64,000 bases of DNA. Source: PALSA-693 sp963834725 (GTDB lineage: Bacteria > Actinomycetota > Acidimicrobiia > Acidimicrobiales > Palsa-688). The stretch covers positions 5,642,001 through 5,706,000 of the forward strand of contig CAWICN010000001.1 of the NCBI GenBank assembly GCA_963834725.1. Reading direction: 5' to 3'. Below, in pieces: positions 9,002-16,898 of this stretch. Position numbers and translations under genes: made by a program. The notes below the pieces were generated by a model. That model saw only the letters and a list, made by a program, of their open reading frames with translations. It did not search any database and was not told where the DNA came from. Each line of letters begins with the position of its first letter. The first letter of the stretch is position 1.

Positions 9002-9921
9002 GCGATCTTCGCGACCACAGCCACGACTATCTCGCCCTGCGTCGAGCGTTGGGTTACAAACTGACCGGAGAAGGCCGTCTCCTCGCCGACCTGGTCGCCT
9101 TCCTCGCTGATGCCGGGGCGTCGACGATCACCACCGCCCTGGCAGTCGCTTGGACCATCAAGGTGACCGGTTCGGCCGCCTATCTAGCCCGGCGGATGCG
9201 AGTCGCGCGCTCCTTCGCTCGATACCTCCACGCCCTCGACCCCAACTGCGAGATCCCACCGGCTGACCTGTTCCCCGCCGGCAAACACCGCCCAGTCCCC
9301 TACATCTACTCCGATGACGACGTCGTCGCGTTGATGGCAGCAGCCGCGACGCTTCGCCCGGCGCTACGAGCAGCCACCTTCGAGACCCTGTTCGGGCTGC
9401 TCGCAGCGACAGGCATGCGGGTGAGCGAGGCTATGGCCCTCGACACGGGCGACATCGACTGGCCGGGCCAGGTCTTGACCGTGCGGGAATCGAAATACGG
9501 CAAGTCCCGCGAGGTCCTCCTGCATCCCAGCACCCTCGACGCGCTCAAGATCTATGAGCGTCAACGAGACCGCCTCGCTCTCCAGCGGCACGCTCCGAGC
9601 TTCTTCGTCTCGACCCGGGGGACCCGACTGTCCCACAACACGGTTCAGCCCACCTTCCGTCAACTGGTGCACCGGGCCGGACTCGAGCAGCCGCCACCGT
9701 CGCCCCAGCCGAGAATCCATGGGCTCAGGCACTCCTTTGCCGTCGACACCCTGATCGGCTGGTATCGCGACGGCGCCGACGTCGCTGTGCGCATGCCGCT
9801 GCTATCCACCTATCTCGGCCACCACGACCCTCGAGCCACCTACTGGTATGTCTCCGCCGTCCCCGAACTGCTGGCCCTGGCCGCCCGGCGTCTCGAACCG
9901 ACCCCAAAGGCCGAGCCATGA
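8998..9921 (+). CDS. ritB: RIT tyrosine recombinase B
   Basis: 307 residues from GTG 8998, which overlaps the ritA stop (GTGA). The core-binding domain includes HDYLALRRALGYKL. In the catalytic domain Arg lies in ATGMRVSEAMAL, Lys in RESKYGKSREVLLH, then HGLRHSFAVDTL, LGHHDPRATYWY with the Tyr nucleophile in WYVSAVPEL. This copy has Ile in AWTIKVTGS (T at 9158) where copy 2 has Thr; that is the only amino-acid difference between the two elements. Translation is probably coupled to ritA and ritC. Confidence 0.93.
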   Translation: MSDLRDHSHDYLALRRALGYKLTGEGRLLADLVAFLADAGASTITTALAVAWTIKVTGSAAYLARRMRVARSFARYLHALDPNCEIPPADLFPAGKHRPVPYIYSDDDVVALMAAAATLRPALRAATFETLFGLLAATGMRVSEAMALDTGDIDWPGQVLTVRESKYGKSREVLLHPSTLDALKIYERQRDRLALQRHAPSFFVSTRGTRLSHNTVQPTFRQLVHRAGLEQPPPSPQPRIHGLRHSFAVDTLIGWYRDGADVAVRMPLLSTYLGHHDPRATYWYVSAVPELLALAARRLEPTPKAEP

Positions 9922-10910
9922 CCGCGTTTGCCCCCACCTTGGAAGGCTTCTTCACCCAGCGGCTCATCAACCAGAAACGAGCCAGCAGCCATACCATCGC
10001 CGCCTACAGAGACACGTTCCGTCTGCTCCTCGGTTTCGCCTCGCAGCGAACCGGGAGGCCGCCGTGCGATCTCGACTTCGACGATCTCGACGCCACGCTC
10101 ATCGGCGCCTTCTTGGACCATCTCGAACGAGACCGTCACAACGCCATCCGAACCCGCAACTCCCGACTGGCGGCCGTCCACTCCCTCTACCGCTACGCGG
10201 CGCTGGAACACCCCGAACACGCCGCGCTGATCGGACGGGTCCTCGCCATCCCCACCAAACGCGCCGAGCGCACCGACATCGCCTTCCTCGAACCCGAAGA
10301 GATCGACGCCCTGCTCTCCGCTCCCGACCGCGACCGCTGGATCGGGCGGCGCGATCACACCCTGCTGGTGGTCGCCATCCAAACCGGGCTGCGAGTCTCC
10401 GAGCTCACCGGGCTGTGCTGCGGAGACGTTCACCTCGGGCGAGGACCCCACCTCCGTTGTGACGGCAAAGGCCGGAAACAACGGGCCACCCCCCTGACCG
10501 CCCACACCGTCTCCGTGCTGCACTCTTGGCTGACCGAACGCCACAACCAGCCAACAGGACCGCTGTTCCCGACCAGCCGAGGACGCCGCCTCAGCAGCGA
10601 CGCGGTCGCCGCCTTGGTGGCCAAGCACACCGCCACCGCCCGACAGGCCTGCCCGACGCTTCAGACCAAGCACGTGACCGTCCACACCCTCAGACACACA
10701 GCCGCCATGACCCTCCTCCGAGCCGGGGTCGAAGCCACCGTCATCGCGCTCTGGCTGGGTCACGAAGACGTCGAGACCACCACGAAGATCTACCTCCACG
10801 CCGACATGACCATCAAAGAACGAGCCCTCGCCCGCACCACCCCACCCGGCACCACACCAGGCCGCTACAAGCCCCCCGACCGCCTCCTCGCCTTCCTCGA
10901 AACCCTCTGA
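9918..10910 (+). CDS. ritC: RIT tyrosine recombinase C
   Basis: 330 residues. The ATG overlaps the ritB stop (ATGA 9918-9921). It has an N-terminal core-binding domain (FFTQRLINQKRASSHTIAAY) and a catalytic domain with Arg in QTGLRVSELTGL, Lys in CDGKGRKQRATPL, HTLRHTAAMTLL, LGHEDVETTTKIY with the Tyr nucleophile, and the XerD-like tail HADMTIKERAL. The stop codon is embedded in the inner terminal motif GAATTATGCCGAAC (10909-10922), so the gene runs to the edge of the recombinase-binding region. The three recombinases probably act together as described for RIT elements. Confidence 0.93.
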   Translation: MTAFAPTLEGFFTQRLINQKRASSHTIAAYRDTFRLLLGFASQRTGRPPCDLDFDDLDATLIGAFLDHLERDRHNAIRTRNSRLAAVHSLYRYAALEHPEHAALIGRVLAIPTKRAERTDIAFLEPEEIDALLSAPDRDRWIGRRDHTLLVVAIQTGLRVSELTGLCCGDVHLGRGPHLRCDGKGRKQRATPLTAHTVSVLHSWLTERHNQPTGPLFPTSRGRRLSSDAVAALVAKHTATARQACPTLQTKHVTVHTLRHTAAMTLLRAGVEATVIALWLGHEDVETTTKIYLHADMTIKERALARTTPPGTTPGRYKPPDRLLAFLETL

Positions 10911-10959
10911 ATTATGCCGAACCCACCAACGAGAAGCCCCTACCCCACAAGCCATCCGT

Positions 10960-10995
10960 GCCGATCCTCGGCATAATTCGGTTCTCGGCATAAGC
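10960..10995 (-). repeat. RIT copy 1 right 36-base inverted repeat
   Basis: Exact inverse of 7649-7684. Its last two bases, GC, double as the first two bases of the Ala codon of the interrupted RT (GCG GAT GAT, 10994-11002). Confidence 0.93.
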
Positions 10996-11557
10996 GGATG
11001 ATGTCATCTGCCATTGTGTGAGCAAGCGGCAAGCCGAGCAGGTGCTTGCCGCTATCGCCGAGCGAATGGGGGAGGTGGGCCTCACACTCCACCCGGATAA
11101 GACCAAGATCGTCTATGCCAAAGACGGCAGGCGCCGGGGGGACCATGAGCACACCAGCTTCACCTTCTTGGGTTACACGTTCCAGGCGCACAAGGCGCCG
11201 GACAGATGGAACGGAGGGTTTCGCTCCTCGTTCCTGCCGGCCATGAGCACCACGGCCAGAAAGGCCAAAGGTGAACAACTGCGTGCCATGCGCATCCACC
11301 GCCGCGTCAATCTGACCCTCGATGATCTCGCCCGGTGGCTGAACCCCATCGTGCGAGGCTGGATGACATATTACGGCGGGTTCTACCGGTCGGAAATGGC
11401 CCCCCTCCTGCAGCGCGTCAACACCTACCTGAGGCGCTGGGCTGGCCGGAAATATCGCAGGTTGCGCAGCCACCACCGTTTCCGGCGATGGTGGAGCGGG
11501 CTGATCGATCGACAGCCCGGTCTCTTCGCCCAATGGAAGTGGATCCGCGCGTTCTGA
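10994..11557 (+). pseudogene. ltrA: Group II intron reverse transcriptase, C-terminal part and maturase domain
   Basis: Continues the frame from 7624: ADDVICHCVSKRQAEQVL (RT5), LTLHPDKTKIVYA (RT6), FLGYTF (RT7), then domain X with LARWLNPIVRGWMTYYGGFY and a basic C-terminus ending KWIRAF. No HNH endonuclease domain follows; the protein ends 17 bases before domain V at 11574. The Ala and first Asp codons of FADD are present on both sides of the RIT insertion. Confidence 0.92.
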
Positions 11558-11573
11558 GCGCCGATGAGAAGAG

Positions 11574-11644
11574 CCCGGTGACGGGAGACTGTCACGCCGG
11601 GATCTGAGGGAGCCGGGGGGTGCGATTCCCCCCGGCCACCCGAC
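11574..11644 (+). ncRNA. Group II intron domains V and VI
   Basis: Domain V reads GAGCCCGGTGACGGGAGACT...CGCCGGGATC, a 34-nucleotide hairpin with the AGC catalytic triad. Domain VI is a GC-rich hairpin (AGCCGGGGGG / CCCCCCGGCC) with GACGACAAC following; the intron ends at AC 11644. Confidence 0.85.
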
Positions 11645-11781
11645 GACAACTGCGGAACTCGCGCGGTGGGCCAACAACGCTGCGAAGACTGCGGCACCTT
11701 CATGCGCAAAATCGGCCTTGGCGGCGAATGCCCACACTGCTCGGAGCCCGTCGCGTCACAGAGCTACTCGACCAGGAGGTG
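11645..11781 (+). pseudogene. IS21 zinc-ribbon accessory protein, C-terminal part
   Basis: The first codons after the intron read DNCGTRAVGQQRCEDCG, then GECPHCSEP: paired CxxC knuckles that complete TVYEC from 6295. The frame ends as SQSYSTRR at 11781. A one-base shift would instead give TELLDQEVIATD ending at 11795, closer to the expected tail (compare VVLDDFL in the relative at 35133), so the 3' end may also carry a small indel. Confidence 0.75.
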
Positions 11782-11821
11782 ATCGCCACAGACTGAGCTA
11801 CCCTTCCCACCAAGCCCACTA

Positions 11822-13044
11822 GTGGGTCGGCACCTATCGATCCGCCGGTAATTGTGGGTCAGGCGACTTTGCGTCGATTTTCGAGTCTTTTGACGACAGA
11901 GTCGTGGTGGTCGCGGTTGCGGCGGCGGATGTAGGCCTGGGTGGCTTTGTTGAACTCGTCCCAGTCGGGGTAATCGGAGCCGTTGATGACGAACTCGACG
12001 TAGGCCCAGAAGTGGCATTCGATGCGGTTGAGGTGGCTGGCGTTGGTCGGTGTGGGCAGCAGCCCCACCTGATGGGCGACCGCCCAGTCGCGGATTTCTT
12101 GGGTCCAGTGGGCGGACAGGCCGTCCATGACGATGTAGACCTGGACGTCGGGCGGGTAGCGGCGGCGGATGTCTTTGAGGAACTCCAGCACCACTTTGGC
12201 GGTCACCGAGCGGGCTTCGAGTCGACCCCACAGACGGTCGGCGCCCACGTCGTAGGCGCCCAGCAGCTTGCGAGTGCCTTTGTTCTTCTTGTAGGTGGCC
12301 CGCTGGCGGGCCGGGCGCTTCTGGGCGAACCAGCCCCGACCGGGGTGCGGCTTGAGGGAGATGGGACCGCACTCATCGAAGCTGACCAGCACCCCATCCA
12401 GGGTGCCGGCCGCGGCTGCTTTGTAGGCCCCCAGCACCCACTGCTTCTTCGGTTCGTAGAGCGGGTCGTTGGACCACTTCCAGGTGCGGGTCCGCTGGGC
12501 GGTGATGCCCATCTTGTTCAATAGGCGGCGCAGATGCTCCTTGGAGATCGTGCGTAGCACCCGATGGCGGATCAGGTAGCGGCGCAGGCGCGACAGCGAC
12601 CAGCGGGTGCCGGGCTCACCGAGATCGCCGGGACGGGCGAGGGCGATAGCCCGGATGGCTTCCCGGGTGTCATTATCGATCCTCCTCGGATGCCCGCCCC
12701 CGGTGGGAGGGCGCAGCGAATCCATCCCGTCGGCGTTGAACTCGGCGATCACCCGGCGCACCTGGTTCTCGTCGGTCTGCAACACCCGAGCAATTTCCGG
12801 TGCGGCCACCTGCGCATCGGAGGCCAGGAGGATCTGCGCCCGCTGGCGCAGGGCGAACACCTTCGACTGACGCGAGATCCTCCGCAAGCGGGTTGCCTCC
12901 TCCGGGCTGAGATCTCGTACGAACACCGCCGGCGGGCGAGCCAACCTGACCTCCTCCAAGTCCAGGCTCCGCCCGCACCAGCATCTTTATGTACCGCGAA
13001 TTACAAGTGTGGGATTACCGGCGTCAGGTTCGGTGCCGCCCCAC
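11822..13044 (-). mobile_element. IS630-family insertion sequence
   Basis: 1223 bases between duplicated TA dinucleotides (11820-11821 and 13045-13046), the hallmark of this family. Terminal inverted repeats: left GTGGGTCGGCACC...GCCGGTAAT, right (complement) GTGGGGCGGCACC...GCCGGTAAT. It lies just after the zinc-ribbon gene and just before the IS21 right end. Confidence 0.88.
11859..12944 (-). CDS. IS630-family DDE transposase
   Basis: 361 residues from TTG 12944, chosen because GGAGGAGG lies just upstream and the same box plus TTG is kept in the decayed relative at 25968; a longer frame starts at 12959. N-terminal helix-turn-helix (AAPEIARVLQTDENQVRRVI), then a winged-helix linker and the DDE core: SFDECGPISLKPHPGRGW (Asp), YIVMDGLSAHWT (Asp), TNASHLNRIECHFW (Glu). 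It inserts at TA. The reading frame is intact. Confidence 0.93.
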   Translation of the reverse strand: MARPPAVFVRDLSPEEATRLRRISRQSKVFALRQRAQILLASDAQVAAPEIARVLQTDENQVRRVIAEFNADGMDSLRPPTGGGHPRRIDNDTREAIRAIALARPGDLGEPGTRWSLSRLRRYLIRHRVLRTISKEHLRRLLNKMGITAQRTRTWKWSNDPLYEPKKQWVLGAYKAAAAGTLDGVLVSFDECGPISLKPHPGRGWFAQKRPARQRATYKKNKGTRKLLGAYDVGADRLWGRLEARSVTAKVVLEFLKDIRRRYPPDVQVYIVMDGLSAHWTQEIRDWAVAHQVGLLPTPTNASHLNRIECHFWAYVEFVINGSDYPDWDEFNKATQAYIRRRNRDHHDSVVKRLENRRKVA

Positions 13045-13054
13045 TAGCCCCGGG

Positions 13055-13108
13055 ATCAACTGGGGAATTTCGATGATCGACAGTGGGGAATTTCCGCGAT
13101 CCGCGACA
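13055..13108. repeat. IS21 right terminal repeats
   Basis: Two direct copies of a TGGGGAATTTC-type repeat with GATCGA spacing, ending GCGATCCGCGACA. They match the left end at 2157-2215 in inverted orientation and define the outer limit of the whole nested stack. Confidence 0.75.
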
Positions 13109-13526
13109 AATGATCCGTTGCTGACTGAACCACCCTGTAATAGTTGGCGTATCACACTGCGAGTCACGATCTTCCAGCTCTGACTTATGCGGAGGAAGCC
13201 TCGCTCCCCGTGACACAATGAGGGCGCCCAAGGCGCCCACCGGCGTCGTGTTTCAGGGGCGGTTGGCGCTGAGCTCAAGACGCTGAGACGACGCAATGCC
13301 GATGAAGGCCTGCTCTCACTCCCAGGGGGTGTGCAACAACGTGGTCGCCGGTTACTTGTCATGGGCCCGCAGGCAATGGTGACGGCTTCAAGGTCGCTGT
13401 CAGGCGCACGACGCCGTTGGCGGGTACTAACAGTGTTGGCGGCGCCACCTGCAGCACCGCCGGGGTCCGTAGACTGGGGATGCCGGGGGTGGCGGTGCCA
13501 GTTCAGGTCTTAGAGGTCACGATTCG
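13109..13526. other. Gene-free stretch after the IS21
   Basis: No supported gene. It contains the upstream region of the GAF protein; no clear promoter or hairpin was identified. Confidence 0.4.
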
Positions 13527-14333
13527 ATGAGCCAGATCTCCCGGCGATCGAAGCAGGGATTCGTCACCCGCCAACGGGTGCTCGAGTGGGCTGCCATCGT
13601 TGCCGGGTTCGTAACGATGCGGCTGTTGGGCCGTCCCGCCAACTGGCTGGGGTGGCTGCTGTTGGTCGTCGCCGGGGTGCTGGTGGCAACTCCCGTGATG
13701 CTGGCCGCCCGGCGCGAGTACGGGCGCGAGCAGCAGGCCAGCACGGGCGTCGAGCTGGCGATCGAATATCGGACCCGGCTGACCGTCACCCTGGGTGATG
13801 CGCTCACCCCGCTCGCCGACCTGCTGGGACGCATCAATCTGGCCGATCCCTCGAGGCGACCGGCCGTGCAGGCGCAGCTCCAGCAGGGAGTGGTCGACTC
13901 GGCGGCGGCTCTGTGCGACGGGGAACGGACTCGGGCCACGTTCTTTGCTCTTCACGGCGACGAGCTGATTCCCCAGGCCTGGGCGGGCCGGGCCCACCCC
14001 CCGCCGTCCCAGTCGATGGGCGGAAAGGATCGGTCGGCGCGCCTACTGCAGGACGTCGTCGTCCACCACCAACGCCTGCTGGTCGCCGACGTCGGCGAGC
14101 GCAACCGGCCGGTGCGCGTCGACGCCCCGGATGCCTACCGGGCCATCATCCTTGCGGCCGTCTACGCCGGCGCCGTCGAGTTGGGGCTGCTTTGCGTCGA
14201 TAACCCGGAGAGCGGCAGCCTCGAGACCACCGATCTGGATGTACTGGGCACGCTGGCCCAACTGCTGGGGGCGGGGCTGGTCTCCGGGACTCGGGAAAAC
14301 CACAACGGGCACAGCAGCACCCAGCGAGGGTAA
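13527..14333 (+). CDS. Two-pass membrane protein with a cytoplasmic GAF-like sensor domain
   Basis: 268 residues. Basic N-terminus, two membrane segments (about residues 19-36 and 40-60, WLGWLLLVVAGVLVATPVML), then a short helix and a GAF-like domain (about 80-255) with RAIILAAVYAGAVELGLLCV and TDLDVLGTLAQLLGAGL, the usual end of a GAF fold. No kinase or cyclase domain follows, so it may signal through a partner. It is the first intact chromosomal gene after the mobile stack. Confidence 0.7.
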   Translation: MSQISRRSKQGFVTRQRVLEWAAIVAGFVTMRLLGRPANWLGWLLLVVAGVLVATPVMLAARREYGREQQASTGVELAIEYRTRLTVTLGDALTPLADLLGRINLADPSRRPAVQAQLQQGVVDSAAALCDGERTRATFFALHGDELIPQAWAGRAHPPPSQSMGGKDRSARLLQDVVVHHQRLLVADVGERNRPVRVDAPDAYRAIILAAVYAGAVELGLLCVDNPESGSLETTDLDVLGTLAQLLGAGLVSGTRENHNGHSSTQRG

Positions 14334-14387
14334 CCTTCGAGACGCTGCTATCTGCGAGGGTCGGCCCCTCGCTGAAGGGGAGGCGCC

Positions 14388-14597
14388 GTGGCCGAACAAC
14401 ACGCGCTGGTCAGTGAAGCTAGCCGACGGTGGCTCTGCCGGGAGCTGCCGGGCGCGGACTTTTTTCCCGCCGCCCGCGCCGCCCGCCAGGAGGCGGCCCG
14501 TAGAGAAGTCATCGCCCGCTTGAACGCCGCGGGCCTCCGTCGACCACCCGCGTGGCGTCGTCTCACCAGCCGAAGGCGGGTCGCCTTGACTGACTGA
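14388..14597 (+). CDS. Small basic hypothetical protein
   Basis: 69 residues from GTG 14388 with AAGGGGAGG just upstream. Rich in Ala and Arg with an amphipathic helix (RAARQEAARREVIARLNAAG). No family recognised. Confidence 0.4.
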   Translation: MAEQHALVSEASRRWLCRELPGADFFPAARAARQEAARREVIARLNAAGLRRPPAWRRLTSRRRVALTD

Positions 14598-15306
14598 CGG
14601 GGCCTATGGCTCGGACGTTGGCTGACGCGAGCGGGTGGCGACCATAGAGCTGACGTACACAAGTGGGGGGGGCACGCTGACCGGGCGGGGATCGGTTCCA
14701 CTCCTCGCCTCGTCTGTTCGACCCTGCCCACCATGCACTTGGTCCTGGGCGGCAGATTGCCACCACCCGGGCGGCTTCGCTGCCACGCGGTCGGCGTCGA
14801 GCGGGATCGGAAGATTGCCTGGGACAAACGGCAGATAACAGGTCCTCGCTTGTACGTACTTGGGAAAGGTCTACTCCACCCGCCGGCCCGGTTGGCTCAT
14901 AGAGAACCAAGGCGGACAGCGCCGAGGTCTTCCGGCCAGCGAACAGACGAGCTGGGCCCCCATAGTCACCCAGGCCGACCACGACAGGAGCTCGCCTACA
15001 CGCTGTCTTTGCAATGAGGTCAAGGTCGTCGGCCCACGGCTCTACCAGTGGACGTGACCAGTCCGTGATCGGGTCTGAAAGCCCGACCCCGATCCGGTCA
15101 AATAGAACTAAACGCCCGATTGCGGACAGGCCGTCCAGAGCCGACCGCCAATCCGATCTTTGATGCAGGTAGTCCATCGGGATGGTCCCACCGGGCGTGA
15201 TGAGCACGATATCGCGGTCTTCGTCACCATCGACCACACGATATGCCAGGTGGGTCCCCGTCCGATTCGGCGTAACACAGCCCATCCACATCGGGAAGTG
15301 TCTCAC
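14563..15306 (-). pseudogene. Alpha/beta hydrolase fragment
   Basis: The N-terminal half is clear: THLAYRVVDGDEDRDIVLI, GGTIPMDYLHQ, LVLFDRIGVGLSDP and VVVGLGDYGGPARLFA. The position of the nucleophile elbow reads GDYGG instead of GxSxG, so the Ser is replaced. After ALVLYEP the frame degenerates into Arg/Pro-rich sequence with no cap domain or catalytic His. I read it as a truncated relic of the hydrolases found beside adenylate-cyclase-like proteins. Confidence 0.6.
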
Positions 15307-15662
15307 AACCGGCCAACGCCCGGCTCAGCAAGAGTCAACCCGGTGGCGGTCCATATCATGACACTCTGTGGGCGGCCGAAGAGCGCATTGGTCATCGTGG
15401 CGGCCCGAACCTGGGATCCGGGCTCCTGCTTTGCTCACCGTACGGCAGCGGTAGCTATTCTGTCGGCGCCGACAGGCCACCGCCGGTGCCCTCCGGCGTC
15501 GATGGTGGCTGCTTTCGGGCTAGATGTCATTCCCTAATACTCCACTGAGTCCTCGCCAAGTGGCGTGGCGGATGAAGGGGTTGAAGCCGAGGAGTGGACG
15601 CTTAGGGGAAGCCATCACGAGCGCTCTCGGTGGAGCAGATTATGGCTGAACGAGGAGGGGTT
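15307..15662. other. Gene-free stretch upstream of the glyoxalase-like gene
   Basis: No supported gene; it separates the divergent hydrolase relic and the VOC gene and should hold the promoter of the latter. Confidence 0.4.
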
Positions 15663-16058
15663 ATGGCAACGATTACCGGCGGACATCACATTGCGTTCAC
15701 GGTGCGGGACGCGAATGCGAGCGCCAGGTGGTATCAGGATCTGCTGGGCATGCAGCTGGTACTGGAAGGCGACGATGAGAACGTCCGGTTTCGGGTGCTG
15801 GCCCATCCCGAGTCCGGCTGGGTCGTCGGTGTACGGCAGTACCACCAGCATCCTGATGGGAACTTTGACGAGTTTCGCACCGGTCTGGACCACTTCGCCT
15901 TCGGTGTGTCTTCCCGCGATGAGCTCGAAGGGTGGGAGCATCATCTCCGCCAGGCGGGAGTCACCTTCACACCAATCGCCGAAACGCCAATCGGCGCGGT
16001 CATCGTGTTCCGGGATCCCGACAATATCCAGCTGGAGTTCTGGCTGCCGGCTAACTGA
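15663..16058 (+). CDS. Glyoxalase / VOC-family protein
   Basis: 131 residues from ATG 15663, which sits behind GAGGAGGGG; an earlier in-frame start at 15630 lacks a good binding site. Single VOC domain with paired beta-alpha-beta modules: HHIAFTVRDANASARWYQDL at the start, DHFAFGVSSRDEL in the middle and IVFRDPDNIQLEFWLP at the end. Metal-ligand candidates are the first His, the His of DHFAF and Glu of LEFW. Such proteins are metal-dependent lyases, isomerases or dioxygenases; substrate unknown. Confidence 0.85.
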   Translation: MATITGGHHIAFTVRDANASARWYQDLLGMQLVLEGDDENVRFRVLAHPESGWVVGVRQYHQHPDGNFDEFRTGLDHFAFGVSSRDELEGWEHHLRQAGVTFTPIAETPIGAVIVFRDPDNIQLEFWLPAN

Positions 16059-16064
16059 GTCCGG

Positions 16065-16770
16065 ATGTGTGCCGCGAGCATGACCAACGGTGTTCCAGGT
16101 GGCTTCTGCGCCCGGCTGGTAACAGCCGACGCCGCGGCGCTGGCGGCCCTGGGGCGGAGTCGAGCTTTTCCCGCTAAGTCGGTGTTGTTTTTCGAGGGTG
16201 ACGATGCCCACGAGGTGGTGATCGTGCGCAGCGGGCAGGTGAAGGTATCCGCCGTCGGCCTCGATGGCCGGGAGGTCGTACTCGACGTGCTGGGGCCGGA
16301 ACAGATCCTGGGGGAACTGTCCGCCATCGATGGGGGTCGACGGTCGGCCACCGCCACGACTTTGACTCCGACGTCGGTCACGCTCATTGAGATCGAACGG
16401 TTCCGGGGCTTCATATCGGAACGGCCGGCGGTGGCGGTGGAGTTGTTGCGGGCGGTGACCGAGCGGCTGCGCGGCGCCTCTCGCCGTCAGGTCGAGTTCG
16501 GCACCGTCGACGGCTTGGATCGGGTATGCGCCCGCCTGGTCGATCTCATGGTCCGCTATGGGCGCCCTGATCAGGTCGGGGTGGCTATAACCGCTCCGCT
16601 GTCCCAGCAGGAGATTGGCTCCTGGGCTGGGCTATCCCGGGGAAGCGGTGGTCAAAGCCCTGCACGCCCTCCGCTCTTTGGGCTGGATCGAAACTCACGG
16701 GCGGACCCTTACCGTCGTCGACCCGGCCGCGGTGCGGGGCCGGGTCGCGGTCGACCTTTCCCGTGAGTAG
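16065..16770 (+). pseudogene. Crp/Fnr-family regulator with a frameshift in the HTH
   Basis: The cyclic-nucleotide-binding domain is complete (SVLFFEGDDAHEVVIVRSGQ, GPEQILGELSAIDGGRRSAT), followed by the dimer helix and the start of a winged helix (PLSQQEIGSWAGLSR). At about 16638-16642 a run CCGGGG has one base too many. Deleting it restores EAVVKALHALRSLGWIETHG and an end at 16770. Without correction the recognition helix is lost. It starts six bases after the VOC gene and may be co-transcribed. Confidence 0.8.
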
Positions 16771-16898
16771 AAATACCCAGCCCGGCTGAGTAGCACGGCG
16801 CTGCGGAGGGCGGCCGTCGAGCCGACAGTTAGGCCATAGCCACCAACCAATAGGGGGACATCATGGCCAAAGCACATGTCTAGGGGCTGCTCAGCACG

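Larger units (their letters stand above)
7649..10995 (+). mobile_element. RIT (recombinase-in-trio) element, copy 1
   Basis: 3347 bases bounded by perfect 36-base inverted repeats (7649-7684 and 10960-10995). Each end has three copies of TTATGCCGA, two in one direction and one inverted (left 7651, 7668, 7735; right 10912, 10968, 10985). It contains only three overlapping tyrosine-recombinase genes. It lies inside the FADD codons of a group II intron RT: GCC GAC on the left, GC-GGAT GAT on the right. The protein sequences match copy 2 (30005-33351) except one residue in the second recombinase. Recombinase-trio elements are a described class; the target described here is my observation. Confidence 0.93.
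6296..11644 (+). mobile_element. Group II intron with its own ORF interrupted by a RIT element
   Basis: The 5' end is GTGCG (6296-6300), the group II consensus. The 3' end follows domain V (GAGCCCGGTGACGGG... 11574-11607) and a domain VI hairpin (GCCGGGGGGTGC / CCCCCCGGC), ending ...CACCCGAC at 11644 with the required AY terminus. Splicing joins TGC to GAC in frame within the zinc-ribbon gene. A GCATTC at 6588-6593 could be EBS1, pairing with GAATGC at the end of the 5' exon. Without the 3.3 kb RIT insertion the intron would be about 2.0 kb. I infer a bacterial-type intron lacking an endonuclease domain. Confidence 0.85.
2157..13108 (+). mobile_element. IS21-family element enlarged by four nested insertions
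   Basis: The left end starts TGTTGAGGATCACG and the right end, read on the complement, starts TGTCGCGGATCGCG. Each end carries two copies of an IS21-type internal repeat around GGGGAATT (left about 2161-2215, right about 13055-13108). Between the ends lie istA, istB and a small zinc-ribbon gene, interrupted by an IS256 element, a group II intron carrying a RIT element, and an IS630 element. Without the insertions the IS would be about 2.9 kb. No target duplication longer than two bases is visible at 2155-2156 and 13109-13110, so the flanks may have been rearranged. Confidence 0.8.

Noticed and set aside
9840..10991. Long minus-strand open frame across ritC
   Set aside because: Gly/Val-rich shadow of the GC-rich ritC codons; no motifs, and ritC has all catalytic residues.
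13331..13513. Short plus-strand frame before the GAF gene
   Set aside because: No ribosome binding site or recognisable sequence.
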